Shown: positions 1-6,648, counted from the stretch's first letter. The stretch is 6,774 bases of DNA from Anaerotignum sp. (GCA_020024395.1 JAHHTV010000082.1:1-6774), one strand, 5' to 3'. Program-made: numbers and translations. Notes: generated by a model not told the origin, from the sequence alone.

Positions 1-1124
1 CAAAAACTCAGATGCTTCAGCAAGAGTTGTTCAGAAAATTTGCTGAAACAGAAATTAAACCTATCGCTAAGGATATGGACGAAGCAGAAGAATACTCTTC
101 CGAACTCCTTCAGAAACTGCAGAAAATTGGTGCATTCGGTATCCCTTACTCCAGAGAATACGGCGGTCAGGGTGCAGACGTACTGACATACACATTGTGT
201 ATGGAAGAAATGTCTAAAGTGGACGCTTCCACAGGTATTACACTTTCCGTACATACATCTCTTTGCTGCCCTTGTATCAATGAATTTGGTACAGAAGAAC
301 AGAAACAGAAATATTTGAGACCTTTGGTTGATGGTTCTAAAATCGGTTGTTTTGGTTTGACAGAACCTGGTGCTGGTACAGACGCTGCTGGTGTTCGTAC
401 AGAAGCAAAACTAGAAGGTGATTACTATATTCTGAATGGTACAAAAATCTTCACAACAAACTCCGGCTTTGCTGATACATTCGTTGTATTTGCTTTGACA
501 GACAAAACAAAAGGACCTAAAGGTATGTCTGCTTTCATCGTAGATAGAGATACAGAAGGTTTGTCTGTTGGCCCTAACATTGAACGTATGGGTATCAGAG
601 CTGCTTCCAACTGTGAAGTTATTTATGAAAACGTAAAAGTTCCTAAAGAAAACCTGTTGGGCAAAGAAGGCCAAGGTTACAAAATCGCTATGACAGCTCT
701 GGGCGGCGGTCGTATTGGTATCGGTGCTCAGTCTGTTGGTATTGCACAGGGCGCAATCGACGAAGCATTGAAATATGTAAAAGAAAGAAAACAAGGTGGC
801 AAACCCATCGGTAAATATCAGAATACACAGTTCAAACTGGCTGAATGCCAAACAAAAGTAGATGCAGCTAGATTGATGGTTTGGAGAGCAGCAACAGAAA
901 AAGACAACCACGGCGCTTATGCACCTTTGGCTGCTATGTGTAAACTGTTCGCTTCTGAAGTAGCTAACGAAGTAACAAGAACTTGCGTACAGCTGTTTGG
1001 TGGTTATGGTTACTGCCGTGAATACCCCGTAGAAAGAGCAATGCGTGATGCTAAAATCACAGAAATCTACGAAGGTACTTCTGAAGCTATGAAGATGATT
1101 ATCTCCGGCTCTATGAAGGTTTGA
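1..1124 (+). CDS. bcd: Short-chain acyl-CoA dehydrogenase, butyryl-CoA dehydrogenase type (5' partial)
   Basis: FAD-dependent dehydrogenase that interconverts a short acyl-CoA and its 2-enoyl-CoA. With the adjacent EtfBA it probably works in the reductive direction (crotonyl-CoA to butyryl-CoA) in the cytoplasm. The frame is open to the left edge: codons K-T-Q precede the ATG at 12, so that ATG is internal and roughly ten N-terminal residues are missing (family length about 380). Counting from Met12, visible landmarks are the FAD/substrate-loop segment GLTEPGAGTDA, the KIFTTNSGFADTFVVFA strand region, GGGRIGIGAQSVGIAQGA, FGGYGYCREYPVER and the C-terminal EIYEGTSE, whose Glu354 (codon 1071-1073) is the expected catalytic base. 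One oddity is that the usual ERKQFGKP motif reads ERKQGGKP (Gly262). Stop is TGA at 1122. etfB follows after 67 bases. Substrate could instead be acryloyl/propionyl-CoA or another short chain; family assignment is firm, substrate is inference. Confidence 0.93.
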   Translation, partial: KTQMLQQELFRKFAETEIKPIAKDMDEAEEYSSELLQKLQKIGAFGIPYSREYGGQGADVLTYTLCMEEMSKVDASTGITLSVHTSLCCPCINEFGTEEQKQKYLRPLVDGSKIGCFGLTEPGAGTDAAGVRTEAKLEGDYYILNGTKIFTTNSGFADTFVVFALTDKTKGPKGMSAFIVDRDTEGLSVGPNIERMGIRAASNCEVIYENVKVPKENLLGKEGQGYKIAMTALGGGRIGIGAQSVGIAQGAIDEALKYVKERKQGGKPIGKYQNTQFKLAECQTKVDAARLMVWRAATEKDNHGAYAPLAAMCKLFASEVANEVTRTCVQLFGGYGYCREYPVERAMRDAKITEIYEGTSEAMKMIISGSMKV

Positions 1125-1173
1125 TTCGCAGACAGGCTCAGATGCAGATAATAAGCCAAATTATGAATATTTT

Positions 1174-1181
1174 GGAAGGAG
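1174..1181 (+). promoter_or_regulatory. Ribosome binding site of etfB
   Basis: GGAAGGAG lies 10 bases before the ATG at 1192 and fixes that start. A weak inverted repeat, CCAAA at 1156-1160 and TTTGG at 1171-1175, ends inside this site, but the stem is only five pairs. Confidence 0.8.
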
Positions 1182-1191
1182 AACAACTATA

Positions 1192-1983
1192 ATGAAAATC
1201 GTTGTATGTATTAAACAAGTACCAGATACAGTTGAAGTTAAAATCGACCCTAAAACCGGCACACTGATCCGTGATGGTGTACCTTCTATTATTAACCACG
1301 ATGACAAAACAGGTATCGAAGCAGCTCTGGCTCTGAAAGAACAGCTGGGTGCTACTGTTACTGTTGTTTCCATGGGACCTCCTCAGGCAGAAGTTGCTTT
1401 GAGAGAAGCTCTGGCTATGGGTTGTGATGAAGCATTCTTGGTTTCCGCAAGAGAATTCGGTGGTTCCGATACATATGCTACTTCCGGTATTTTGGCAGCA
1501 GCTTTGAAAAAATTGGGCTATGATTTGATTATCACAGGTCGTCAGGCAATCGACGGTGACACAGCTCAGGTTGGCCCTCAGATTGCTGAAAAATTGGGCG
1601 TGCCTCAGGTTTCTTATGTAGAAGAAGTAAAAGAAGCAAAAGAAGACTATGTTGTTGTTAGAAGACAATTTGAAGATGGTTACCACATCATCAAAATCAA
1701 AACTCCTTGCCTGTTGACAGCAATCGCTGAATTGGCAACACCTAGATATATGTCCGTTAGAGGTATCGTAGAAGCTTATGAAAAAGAAATCAAAGTAATC
1801 GGCTTCGAAGAATTGAAAGATAACCTTGAATTGGATATGATCGGCTTGAAGGGTTCCCCTACAAACGTATATCAGTCCTTCACAAAAGAAGTAAAAGGTG
1901 CTGGTACAATCCTGAAAGATATTTCCGCAGACGAAGCTGTAAAAGCAATCGTAGACAAATTGGAAGAAAAATTCATCATCTAA
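1192..1983 (+). CDS. etfB: Electron transfer flavoprotein beta subunit
   Basis: Small subunit (263 aa) of the EtfAB heterodimer, which passes electrons to the acyl-CoA dehydrogenase encoded just upstream. The protein begins MKIVVCIKQVPD, the standard start of clostridial EtfB. SMGPP at residues 60-64 is the loop expected near the nucleotide site. GRQAIDGDTAQVGPQ at 116-130 is the form found in electron-bifurcating ETFs, where this subunit binds the second FAD (beta-FAD) rather than AMP. ATPRYMSVRGIVEAYEK and the C-terminal GLKGSPTNVYQSFTKEVKG arm, which wraps the alpha subunit, complete the fold. No signal peptide or membrane segment is seen, so it is cytoplasmic. Full length, no frameshift; none of its codons is TTA, CTA or TCA. 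It is the middle gene of the operon, 75 bases before etfA. Bifurcation (NADH oxidised, ferredoxin and enoyl-CoA reduced) is inferred from motif and gene order. Confidence 0.96.
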   Translation: MKIVVCIKQVPDTVEVKIDPKTGTLIRDGVPSIINHDDKTGIEAALALKEQLGATVTVVSMGPPQAEVALREALAMGCDEAFLVSAREFGGSDTYATSGILAAALKKLGYDLIITGRQAIDGDTAQVGPQIAEKLGVPQVSYVEEVKEAKEDYVVVRRQFEDGYHIIKIKTPCLLTAIAELATPRYMSVRGIVEAYEKEIKVIGFEELKDNLELDMIGLKGSPTNVYQSFTKEVKGAGTILKDISADEAVKAIVDKLEEKFII

Positions 1984-2041
1984 TCAGGGTTTGTGAATTT
2001 GTTGGATAAACAAAAACGAAAAAGACGAAAATTTGGAATAT

Positions 2042-2048
2042 AAGGAGG
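2042..2048 (+). promoter_or_regulatory. Ribosome binding site of etfA
   Basis: A perfect AAGGAGG 10 bases before the ATG at 2059 fixes the etfA start. It is the strongest ribosome binding site in the operon. The bases just after it (AAACCCT, 2049-2055) can pair with AGGGTTT at 1986-1992, directly after the etfB stop codon. Confidence 0.85.
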
Positions 2049-2058
2049 AAACCCTACC

Positions 2059-3111
2059 ATGAGTAAAGGTATTTATGTAGTAGTTGAACAAAGAAGCGGT
2101 AAAGTTCAAAACGTAGGTTTGGAACTGATCGGCGAAGCTACAAGACTGAAAGCAGATTTGAAAGATGACGTTGTTGCAGTATTGCTGGGCAGCGAAATCG
2201 AAGGTGAAGTAGAAAAACTGTATCACTATGGTGCTGATAAAGTTATTCTGGTTGACCATCCTTTCTTGAAAGAATATGTAACAGAACCTTACACAAAAGC
2301 AATCACAGCTATTATCAAAGAATGCGACCCTGAAATCATGCTCTTTGGTGCATCTTCTATCGGCCGTGACGTGGCTCCTCGTGTAGCGAGCCGTGTAAAA
2401 ACAGGTTTGGTTGCTGACTGCACAGGCTTGAGAATGGCGAAAACAGAAGAAGAAATCACAAAAGAAGAAGCTATGGGCTGCCCTGATGGTAAAAGAGCGT
2501 TGTTGATGACTCGTCCTGCTTTTGGTGGTAACATTATGGCAACATTGATGTGCCCTAGAACAAAACCTCAGATGGCTACTGTACGTCCTGGCGTTATGAA
2601 AAGAGCTGACAAAGACACAAGCAGAAAAGGCGAACTGATTAAATTTAACGTTGATTTCACAGATGCTGATATGAACGTTGAAATTTTGGAAGTTGTAAAA
2701 TCCGATAAAAAATCCGTAGACTTGACAGAAGCAAAATTGATTGTTTCCGGTGGTCGTGGTATCGGTGGCCCACAAGGATTCGACATGATTAGAGATGTTG
2801 CGGATGCATTGGGCGCAGAAGTTGGTTCTTCCAGAGCATGTGTTGATGCTGGTTGGATTGAAAAAGATAGACAGGTTGGTCAGACAGGTAAAACTGTACG
2901 CCCTGAATTGTACATGGCTTGCGGTATCTCTGGTGCTATCCAGCACGTTGCAGGTATGGAAGGTTCTGATTTGATTATTTCCATCAACAAAAACGATACA
3001 GCTGCAATATTCGATGTATCCGATTTGGGTATCGTTGGCGACGTGAAAGTAATTCTGCCTAAATTGGCTGATGCTATCAGAAAATACAAAGCAAATAAAG
3101 CTACTAACTAA
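2059..3111 (+). CDS. etfA: Electron transfer flavoprotein alpha subunit
   Basis: Large ETF subunit (350 aa) carrying the alpha-FAD that relays electrons to the acyl-CoA dehydrogenase. The N-terminal domain (about 1-215) is the usual ETF alpha/beta fold: IYVVVEQRSGKVQNVGLEL, a GADKVILVD strand, SSIGRDVAPRVA, then TRPAFGGNIMAT and ATVRPGVM. The C-terminal FAD domain has GGRGIGGPQGF at 231-241, GSSRACVDAGWIEKDRQVGQTGKTVRPELY, and the ETF-alpha signature CGISGAIQHVAGM from Cys288, with His296 of the QH pair. No N-terminal 2x[4Fe-4S] ferredoxin extension is present, so this is the short form. It is the last gene of the operon and is followed 40 bases later by an intrinsic terminator. All 350 codons avoid TTA, CTA and TCA, which leaves a long in-register open frame on the opposite strand that is not a gene. 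Confidence 0.96.
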   Translation: MSKGIYVVVEQRSGKVQNVGLELIGEATRLKADLKDDVVAVLLGSEIEGEVEKLYHYGADKVILVDHPFLKEYVTEPYTKAITAIIKECDPEIMLFGASSIGRDVAPRVASRVKTGLVADCTGLRMAKTEEEITKEEAMGCPDGKRALLMTRPAFGGNIMATLMCPRTKPQMATVRPGVMKRADKDTSRKGELIKFNVDFTDADMNVEILEVVKSDKKSVDLTEAKLIVSGGRGIGGPQGFDMIRDVADALGAEVGSSRACVDAGWIEKDRQVGQTGKTVRPELYMACGISGAIQHVAGMEGSDLIISINKNDTAAIFDVSDLGIVGDVKVILPKLADAIRKYKANKATN

Positions 3112-3151
3112 TTTTTGATTGATTGTTCAAGATATATGCTCAGACGATTTG

Positions 3152-3190
3152 AAAAGAGTATAGCCAAGAGGCTATACTCTTTTTTGTTTT
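3152..3190 (+). terminator. Intrinsic terminator of the bcd-etfBA operon
   Basis: AGAGTATAGCC (3155-3165), loop AAGA, GGCTATACTCT (3170-3180) form an 11-pair perfect stem, extendable by four A-T pairs. It is followed on the + strand by TTTTTTG and TTTT. This is a textbook Rho-independent terminator 40 bases after the etfA stop. Confidence 0.93.
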
Positions 3191-3240
3191 GTAAAATAAA
3201 AAGAAGAATACTTTGAAAAATCAATGTATTCTTCTTTCGT
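3191..3240 (-). terminator. Intrinsic terminator of the MATE gene
   Basis: AAAGAAGAATAC (3200-3211) pairs with GTATTCTTCTTT (3226-3237), 12 pairs. Inside, after one T-T mismatch, TTGA and TCAA add four pairs around an AAAA loop. Read on the - strand the stem runs directly into TTTTTATTTT, a good U-tract. It begins a few bases after the tandem TAA TAA stops of the MATE gene. Confidence 0.88.
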
Positions 3241-3243
3241 TTA

Positions 3244-4572
3244 TTACATATAGCGATACCGTTTGCGTGCCGCAATGAATAATATGATGGCAACGATGAC
3301 AGTTAACAATTCGGAAATCGGAATTGCCAGCCAAACACCTGTAACACCTAATATTTTGGGTAAGAATATGATACAACCACTGACACATACAAATGTACGC
3401 AGTGAAGATATAAATGCGGATAATACACCATTTGATAACGCAGTAAAGAATGCAGATGCAAAAATATTGACACCAGAGAATAATAAATGGATAGCACAAA
3501 TCTTATATCCTTCTAATGTAATGGCATATGTGTAGCTATCTCTTGGCGTGAATACCAATATGGTAGGTTCGGCAAGTACAATGGATAATACACTGATGAA
3601 AATAGAAGAAATTACAATTACACCAATGGACATTTTGAATAAATGTTTTAATTGTACATAATCTCGTTTGCCATATTGATAACTAAACAAAGGGGCAACA
3701 CCATTAGCAAATCCCATATAGGAAGATGCAAACAGGAATTTTGCATATAACATAATGGTGATTGCAGCAACGCCATCTTGTCCCATCATTTGCATCATAA
3801 CACGATTAAACAAATATGTGGTGATGCCTGATGATGTGTTTGTAATCATTTCGGAAACACCATTGCTCATACTGTTTTTTAACACATGAAAATTCCATTT
3901 TGGTTTTACAAAATATAATATGGCTCTGGGTTTCATAAAATAAAATAGTGGGGGAATACCACCAATGAAAAAGCTGGTGACTGTACCCCATGCAGCACCT
4001 TTGATACCCATATCCATGAGAACAATGAACACATAATCAAATACAATGTTACTGATGCCGCTTGCAAGATTGAGCATTAAACCGATTTTGGGTTTGCCTG
4101 CTGTAACAAAAAGTACTTGAAACAGTATTTGCAATACGGAAATGGAATAAAATAATACCATAACACTACCATAATCAATACAATAAGGTAACAGTGTTTC
4201 GTCAGAACCTAAAAATATAGAAAGTGGTTCAATAAATATAAAACAAAGCAAAGACAATACAACACCAATACCAATCGCAAATAATGTAATGAGTGTAAAA
4301 TGCTCACGAGCAAGGTTTTCTTTGCCTTCACCCAATTCTCTACCAATGATGGCACTACCACCTGTACCAAGCATAACACCAACCCCCATCATGACGTTTA
4401 TGAGTGGGTAGACAATATTGGTTGCAGACAGTGCAGCAGTACCAACATAACGGGAAATAAATATACCATCTGCGATGACATAAGTGGCAACAAACATCAT
4501 CATAATAACAGTAGGAAGTGAAAAACGCAACAGCCCACCTAATCCAAAGTTTTTTGAAATATCATTTTCCAT
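3244..4572 (-). CDS. MATE family efflux transporter (MepA-like)
   Basis: Inner-membrane protein of 442 aa, typical for the MATE (multi-antimicrobial extrusion) family. These are sodium- or proton-coupled antiporters that expel cationic drugs and other compounds. About twelve hydrophobic segments are visible in two repeated halves. Half one starts with FSLPTVIMMMFVATYVIADGIF (about 17-38) and contains GTGGSAIIGRELGEGKENLA (69-88). Half two starts near 237 and contains the equivalent GVAPLFSYQYGKRDYVQL (291-308). That duplicated arrangement is the family hallmark. The C-terminus is short and basic (RKRYRYM). Start ATG is supported by AGAGGTG (4578-4584 on the opposite strand) five bases upstream. 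Stop is a tandem TAA TAA (3244-3246 and 3241-3243). I see no clear promoter in the 74 bases behind rqcH, so read-through from rqcH is possible. Substrate cannot be told from sequence; codon use is ordinary AT-rich, with TTA and TCA present. Confidence 0.92.
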   Translation of the reverse strand: MENDISKNFGLGGLLRFSLPTVIMMMFVATYVIADGIFISRYVGTAALSATNIVYPLINVMMGVGVMLGTGGSAIIGRELGEGKENLAREHFTLITLFAIGIGVVLSLLCFIFIEPLSIFLGSDETLLPYCIDYGSVMVLFYSISVLQILFQVLFVTAGKPKIGLMLNLASGISNIVFDYVFIVLMDMGIKGAAWGTVTSFFIGGIPPLFYFMKPRAILYFVKPKWNFHVLKNSMSNGVSEMITNTSSGITTYLFNRVMMQMMGQDGVAAITIMLYAKFLFASSYMGFANGVAPLFSYQYGKRDYVQLKHLFKMSIGVIVISSIFISVLSIVLAEPTILVFTPRDSYTYAITLEGYKICAIHLLFSGVNIFASAFFTALSNGVLSAFISSLRTFVCVSGCIIFLPKILGVTGVWLAIPISELLTVIVAIILFIAARKRYRYM

Positions 4573-4607
4573 AAGTTCACCTCTTTTTTATTTTTATAGA
4601 TTTGTTT

Positions 4608-4646
4608 ACAATAATATAGAGCCATAAAATTTTATGGCTCTGTTTT
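4608..4646 (-). terminator. 24-base perfect palindrome between rqcH and the MATE gene, possible terminator
   Basis: AGAGCCATAAAA (4618-4629) is followed directly by its exact reverse complement TTTTATGGCTCT (4630-4641). It begins five bases after the rqcH stop on the - strand. A stem of about ten pairs with an AATT loop would form in RNA of either strand. On the - strand the following bases are ATATTATTGT, only a moderate U-tract. On the + strand the tail is GTTTTTT, a better one, although no + gene lies upstream nearby. I call it the rqcH terminator, probably leaky or bidirectional. Confidence 0.55.
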
Positions 4647-6425
4647 TTATGATTGTGGCAATGTGGATTGCAACGCTTGTATTTTTTGTTCATCTGGTGT
4701 GATATAAATGGTCTTATTTGTCAAATAAATGACCATACCTGGTTTTGCTCCATTGGGTTTTTTGACATTTTTTCTCTGTGTATAATCTACAGGAACCATA
4801 CTGCTATTTTTTGCTTTGCTATAAAAAGCAGCAATATTGGCAGCTTCTTCTAGTGTGGGAATGGGGACATCATCTTTGCCATGTGTGCGTATGATGACGT
4901 GAGAACCAGGAATTTCTTTTGTGTGTAACCAAATATCTGTAGGTTCTGCAATACGTAGCGTCAATTCATCATTTTGTAAATTGCTTTTGCCTACTAATAT
5001 TTCAAAGCCATCAGAAGAAATATATTGCATAGGTTTTGCTTTTTTGGCTTTTTGTTGTCCTTTTTTCAAAGGTTGGCGGCGGATAAAGCCACTTTCTGCC
5101 AATTCTGTGCGAATTTCTGCTAAATCCGCATCATCTTTTGCAGTATCCAAAGCATTTAATACACTCTCCAAATAAGCCAATTCTTCATCGTTTTGTTTTT
5201 GTTGTATTTCCATAGCAGCAAGTGTACGTTTTGCTTTGTTATATTTCTGGAAGTATTTTTGTGCATTTTCAGATGGTGATTTTGTGGGGTCTAATGCAAT
5301 TTCGATTTCTGCCATGTTTTCATCATAGAAATCAATGGTTTTGAAAGTGGTTGCATTTTGTGGCACAGCATAGATATTTGCTGTGAGTAATTCACCTTTT
5401 CGTTTCCACATTTCTTTACCTGAAACATCTTTCAATGTTTTTTGCTGAATTTCTTTTTTCTTGACACAACGTTCGATGTTTGTTTGTACCAGACGACGGG
5501 TGTCATGTGATTTTTGTTTGATGAGTGCTGCATTGTCACGTTCGGTGTAAAACCCTTCTAATAATGTGGAAATGGTGTCAAAATGTTTGGCAAATGCAGT
5601 GCCAAATTGTGTGATGGGCAATACACCAAAATCTAACATAGTACCACCTGCTTTTTGATAATAAATGATAGGGGAGAAATTTGCATTTTTCACATCAGAC
5701 ATTGTTTGCAAAAAACTGGAAAAAAGATTTTCTGTTTGATTTTGTGTCAGTGTTTGGCAAGTGTCTGAACTATCTAAACCTGCACGATAACAAATTTCAG
5801 ATGCCATAACAGGGCTGATACCTGTATAGTTTTGATAGATACAATTTTGCAATTTCATACCATTTTGTTGTGATAATTTTTGCAAAAATATTTCTTTATC
5901 CAAAAGCAGTGGATTTTCTTTGTTTTGGGCAGGGGGAAATGTATATGTTTTGTTTGGCAATACTTCACGCACAGAGCTTTTGTCGTGTGAAATTCGCTTG
6001 ATGGCATCTAATATTTTGCCATTTTCATCTGTGAGTATCAGATTGCTATGTTTCCCCATAATTTCTAATATAAGTTGTTTTTGTGTCATATCGCCCATTT
6101 CGTTTGCAGCTTCTATTTTTAATATGATGATACGTTCAAAATTGGGTTGTATGATGTCTACAATTTTACCACCTGCAATATGTTTACGAAGCACCATACA
6201 AAACAATGGTGCAGTCATGGGGTTTTCTCTGGTATGTTGTGTAATATGCATACGAGGGTGTCCAGAATTTGCAGAAGCCAATACTTTGTAATTACTGCCT
6301 CCGCCACGGACAGAAAAACGGATTTCATCGGCAACAGGCTGATGGATTTTGTCTATTCTGCCGCCTACCAATTTTTGTTTTAGTTCGGTGACAATGGCAG
6401 CTGTGGTGATACCGTCTAATGCCAT
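4647..6425 (-). CDS. rqcH: Ribosome quality control factor RqcH (NFACT family, formerly FbpA/fibronectin-binding A)
   Basis: Cytoplasmic factor (592 aa) that binds stalled 50S subunits carrying peptidyl-tRNA and recruits tRNA-Ala to add C-terminal alanine tails, marking the chain for degradation; this role is known from the Bacillus protein. The NFACT-N domain (about 1-180) starts MALDGITTAAIVTELK and has FERII with Glu97-Arg98, the position of the functional Asp-Arg pair, then EIMGKHSN with EIM at 121-123. A helix-hairpin-helix-like stretch lies around 190-240. A charged coiled-coil region rich in Lys, Glu and Gln spans about 320-450. The NFACT-R domain has DIWLHTKEIPGSHV at 497-510 and VDYTQRKNVKKPNGAKPGMV from about 546. 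No NFACT-C domain, as usual in bacteria. I chose the ATG at 6425 because AAAGGAGGG lies six bases upstream; an in-frame ATG at 6473 has no such site. The older adhesin name is probably misleading. Confidence 0.94.
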   Translation of the reverse strand: MALDGITTAAIVTELKQKLVGGRIDKIHQPVADEIRFSVRGGGSNYKVLASANSGHPRMHITQHTRENPMTAPLFCMVLRKHIAGGKIVDIIQPNFERIIILKIEAANEMGDMTQKQLILEIMGKHSNLILTDENGKILDAIKRISHDKSSVREVLPNKTYTFPPAQNKENPLLLDKEIFLQKLSQQNGMKLQNCIYQNYTGISPVMASEICYRAGLDSSDTCQTLTQNQTENLFSSFLQTMSDVKNANFSPIIYYQKAGGTMLDFGVLPITQFGTAFAKHFDTISTLLEGFYTERDNAALIKQKSHDTRRLVQTNIERCVKKKEIQQKTLKDVSGKEMWKRKGELLTANIYAVPQNATTFKTIDFYDENMAEIEIALDPTKSPSENAQKYFQKYNKAKRTLAAMEIQQKQNDEELAYLESVLNALDTAKDDADLAEIRTELAESGFIRRQPLKKGQQKAKKAKPMQYISSDGFEILVGKSNLQNDELTLRIAEPTDIWLHTKEIPGSHVIIRTHGKDDVPIPTLEEAANIAAFYSKAKNSSMVPVDYTQRKNVKKPNGAKPGMVIYLTNKTIYITPDEQKIQALQSTLPQS

Positions 6426-6431
6426 GACAAT

Positions 6432-6440
6432 CCCTCCTTT
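6432..6440 (-). promoter_or_regulatory. Ribosome binding site of rqcH
   Basis: AAAGGAGGG on the - strand, six bases before the ATG at 6425, decides that start against the in-frame ATG 16 codons upstream. It sits in the 11-base loop of a small inverted repeat (TTGTCA at 6442-6447 and TGACAA at 6425-6430 in + strand order). Confidence 0.85.
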
Positions 6441-6463
6441 TTTGTCAATAGTTTCGATTATCC

Positions 6464-6492
6464 AGTATATCATATTTTAAATAGGAAGAAAA
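6464..6492 (-). promoter_or_regulatory. Possible weak promoter of rqcH
   Basis: On the - strand TATACT (6464-6469) could be a -10 box, with TTTTCT (6487-6492) 17 bases upstream as a poor -35 box. An overlapping TATGAT a few bases upstream is an alternative -10. The implied leader is about 30 bases. Support is limited because the region is AT-rich and the -35 match is weak. Confidence 0.35.
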
Positions 6493-6558
6493 TAGGAAAG
6501 TGAAAGAAATAAACATTAAAAAATGATTAAAAATAATGGATACAATTCAACATTTTTA

Positions 6559-6587
6559 TTGCACTTTTGTAAAAGAATGCGTATAAT
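6559..6587 (+). promoter_or_regulatory. Sigma-A-type promoter of the yicC-family gene
   Basis: TTGCAC (6559-6564) and a perfect TATAAT (6582-6587) are separated by exactly 17 bases, close to the housekeeping consensus. Transcription would start near 6594, giving a leader of about 55 bases before the ATG at 6649. Confidence 0.75.
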
Positions 6588-6648
6588 AAAACAGTTCAAA
6601 ATGTACGGGAAAAAGGATAAGAAACAATGAGATAAGGAAGGTATCAAC

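Larger units (their letters stand above)
6426..6648. other. Divergent rqcH / yicC intergenic region
   Basis: 223 bases, very AT-rich, between two diverging genes. It holds a near-consensus promoter toward yicC, a weak candidate promoter toward rqcH, and both ribosome binding sites. Between 6493 and 6558 I see only A/T-rich sequence with no clear operator or hairpin. A short open frame on the - strand overlapping the yicC start has no family features. Confidence 0.7.

Noticed and set aside
411..911. 166-codon open frame on the - strand opposite the acyl-CoA dehydrogenase gene
   Set aside because: Codon-register shadow, ending at the single CTA codon of the gene; no domain or start signal.
1138..1686. 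182-codon open frame on the - strand opposite etfB
   Set aside because: Same cause as for etfA: codon-register shadow of a strongly biased gene, low-complexity composition, no family features.
1984..2946. 320-codon open frame on the - strand opposite etfA
   Set aside because: It is in exact codon register with etfA and exists only because etfA lacks TTA, CTA and TCA codons. The translation is rich in Cys, Phe, Ser and His, has no domain, and has no ribosome binding site.
3263..3535. 90-codon open frame on the + strand inside the MATE gene
   Set aside because: Shadow of the transporter gene in another frame; no ribosome binding site and low-complexity Asn/Thr-rich translation.
4573..4617. 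Possible promoter for the MATE gene (TATAAA-like sequence)
   Set aside because: AT-rich matches exist, but no -35 box sits at the right spacing, so a promoter call is not supported.
6443..6448. TTGACA on the - strand, a perfect -35 consensus
   Set aside because: It lies only a few bases before the rqcH ribosome binding site, so a matching -10 box would fall inside the coding region; none is seen. It is better explained as part of the small inverted repeat.
6426..6473. Alternative rqcH start at the in-frame ATG 16 codons upstream
   Set aside because: No ribosome binding site before it, it overlaps the candidate -10 region, and NFACT proteins begin at the MALDG-type sequence that follows the strong AAAGGAGGG.
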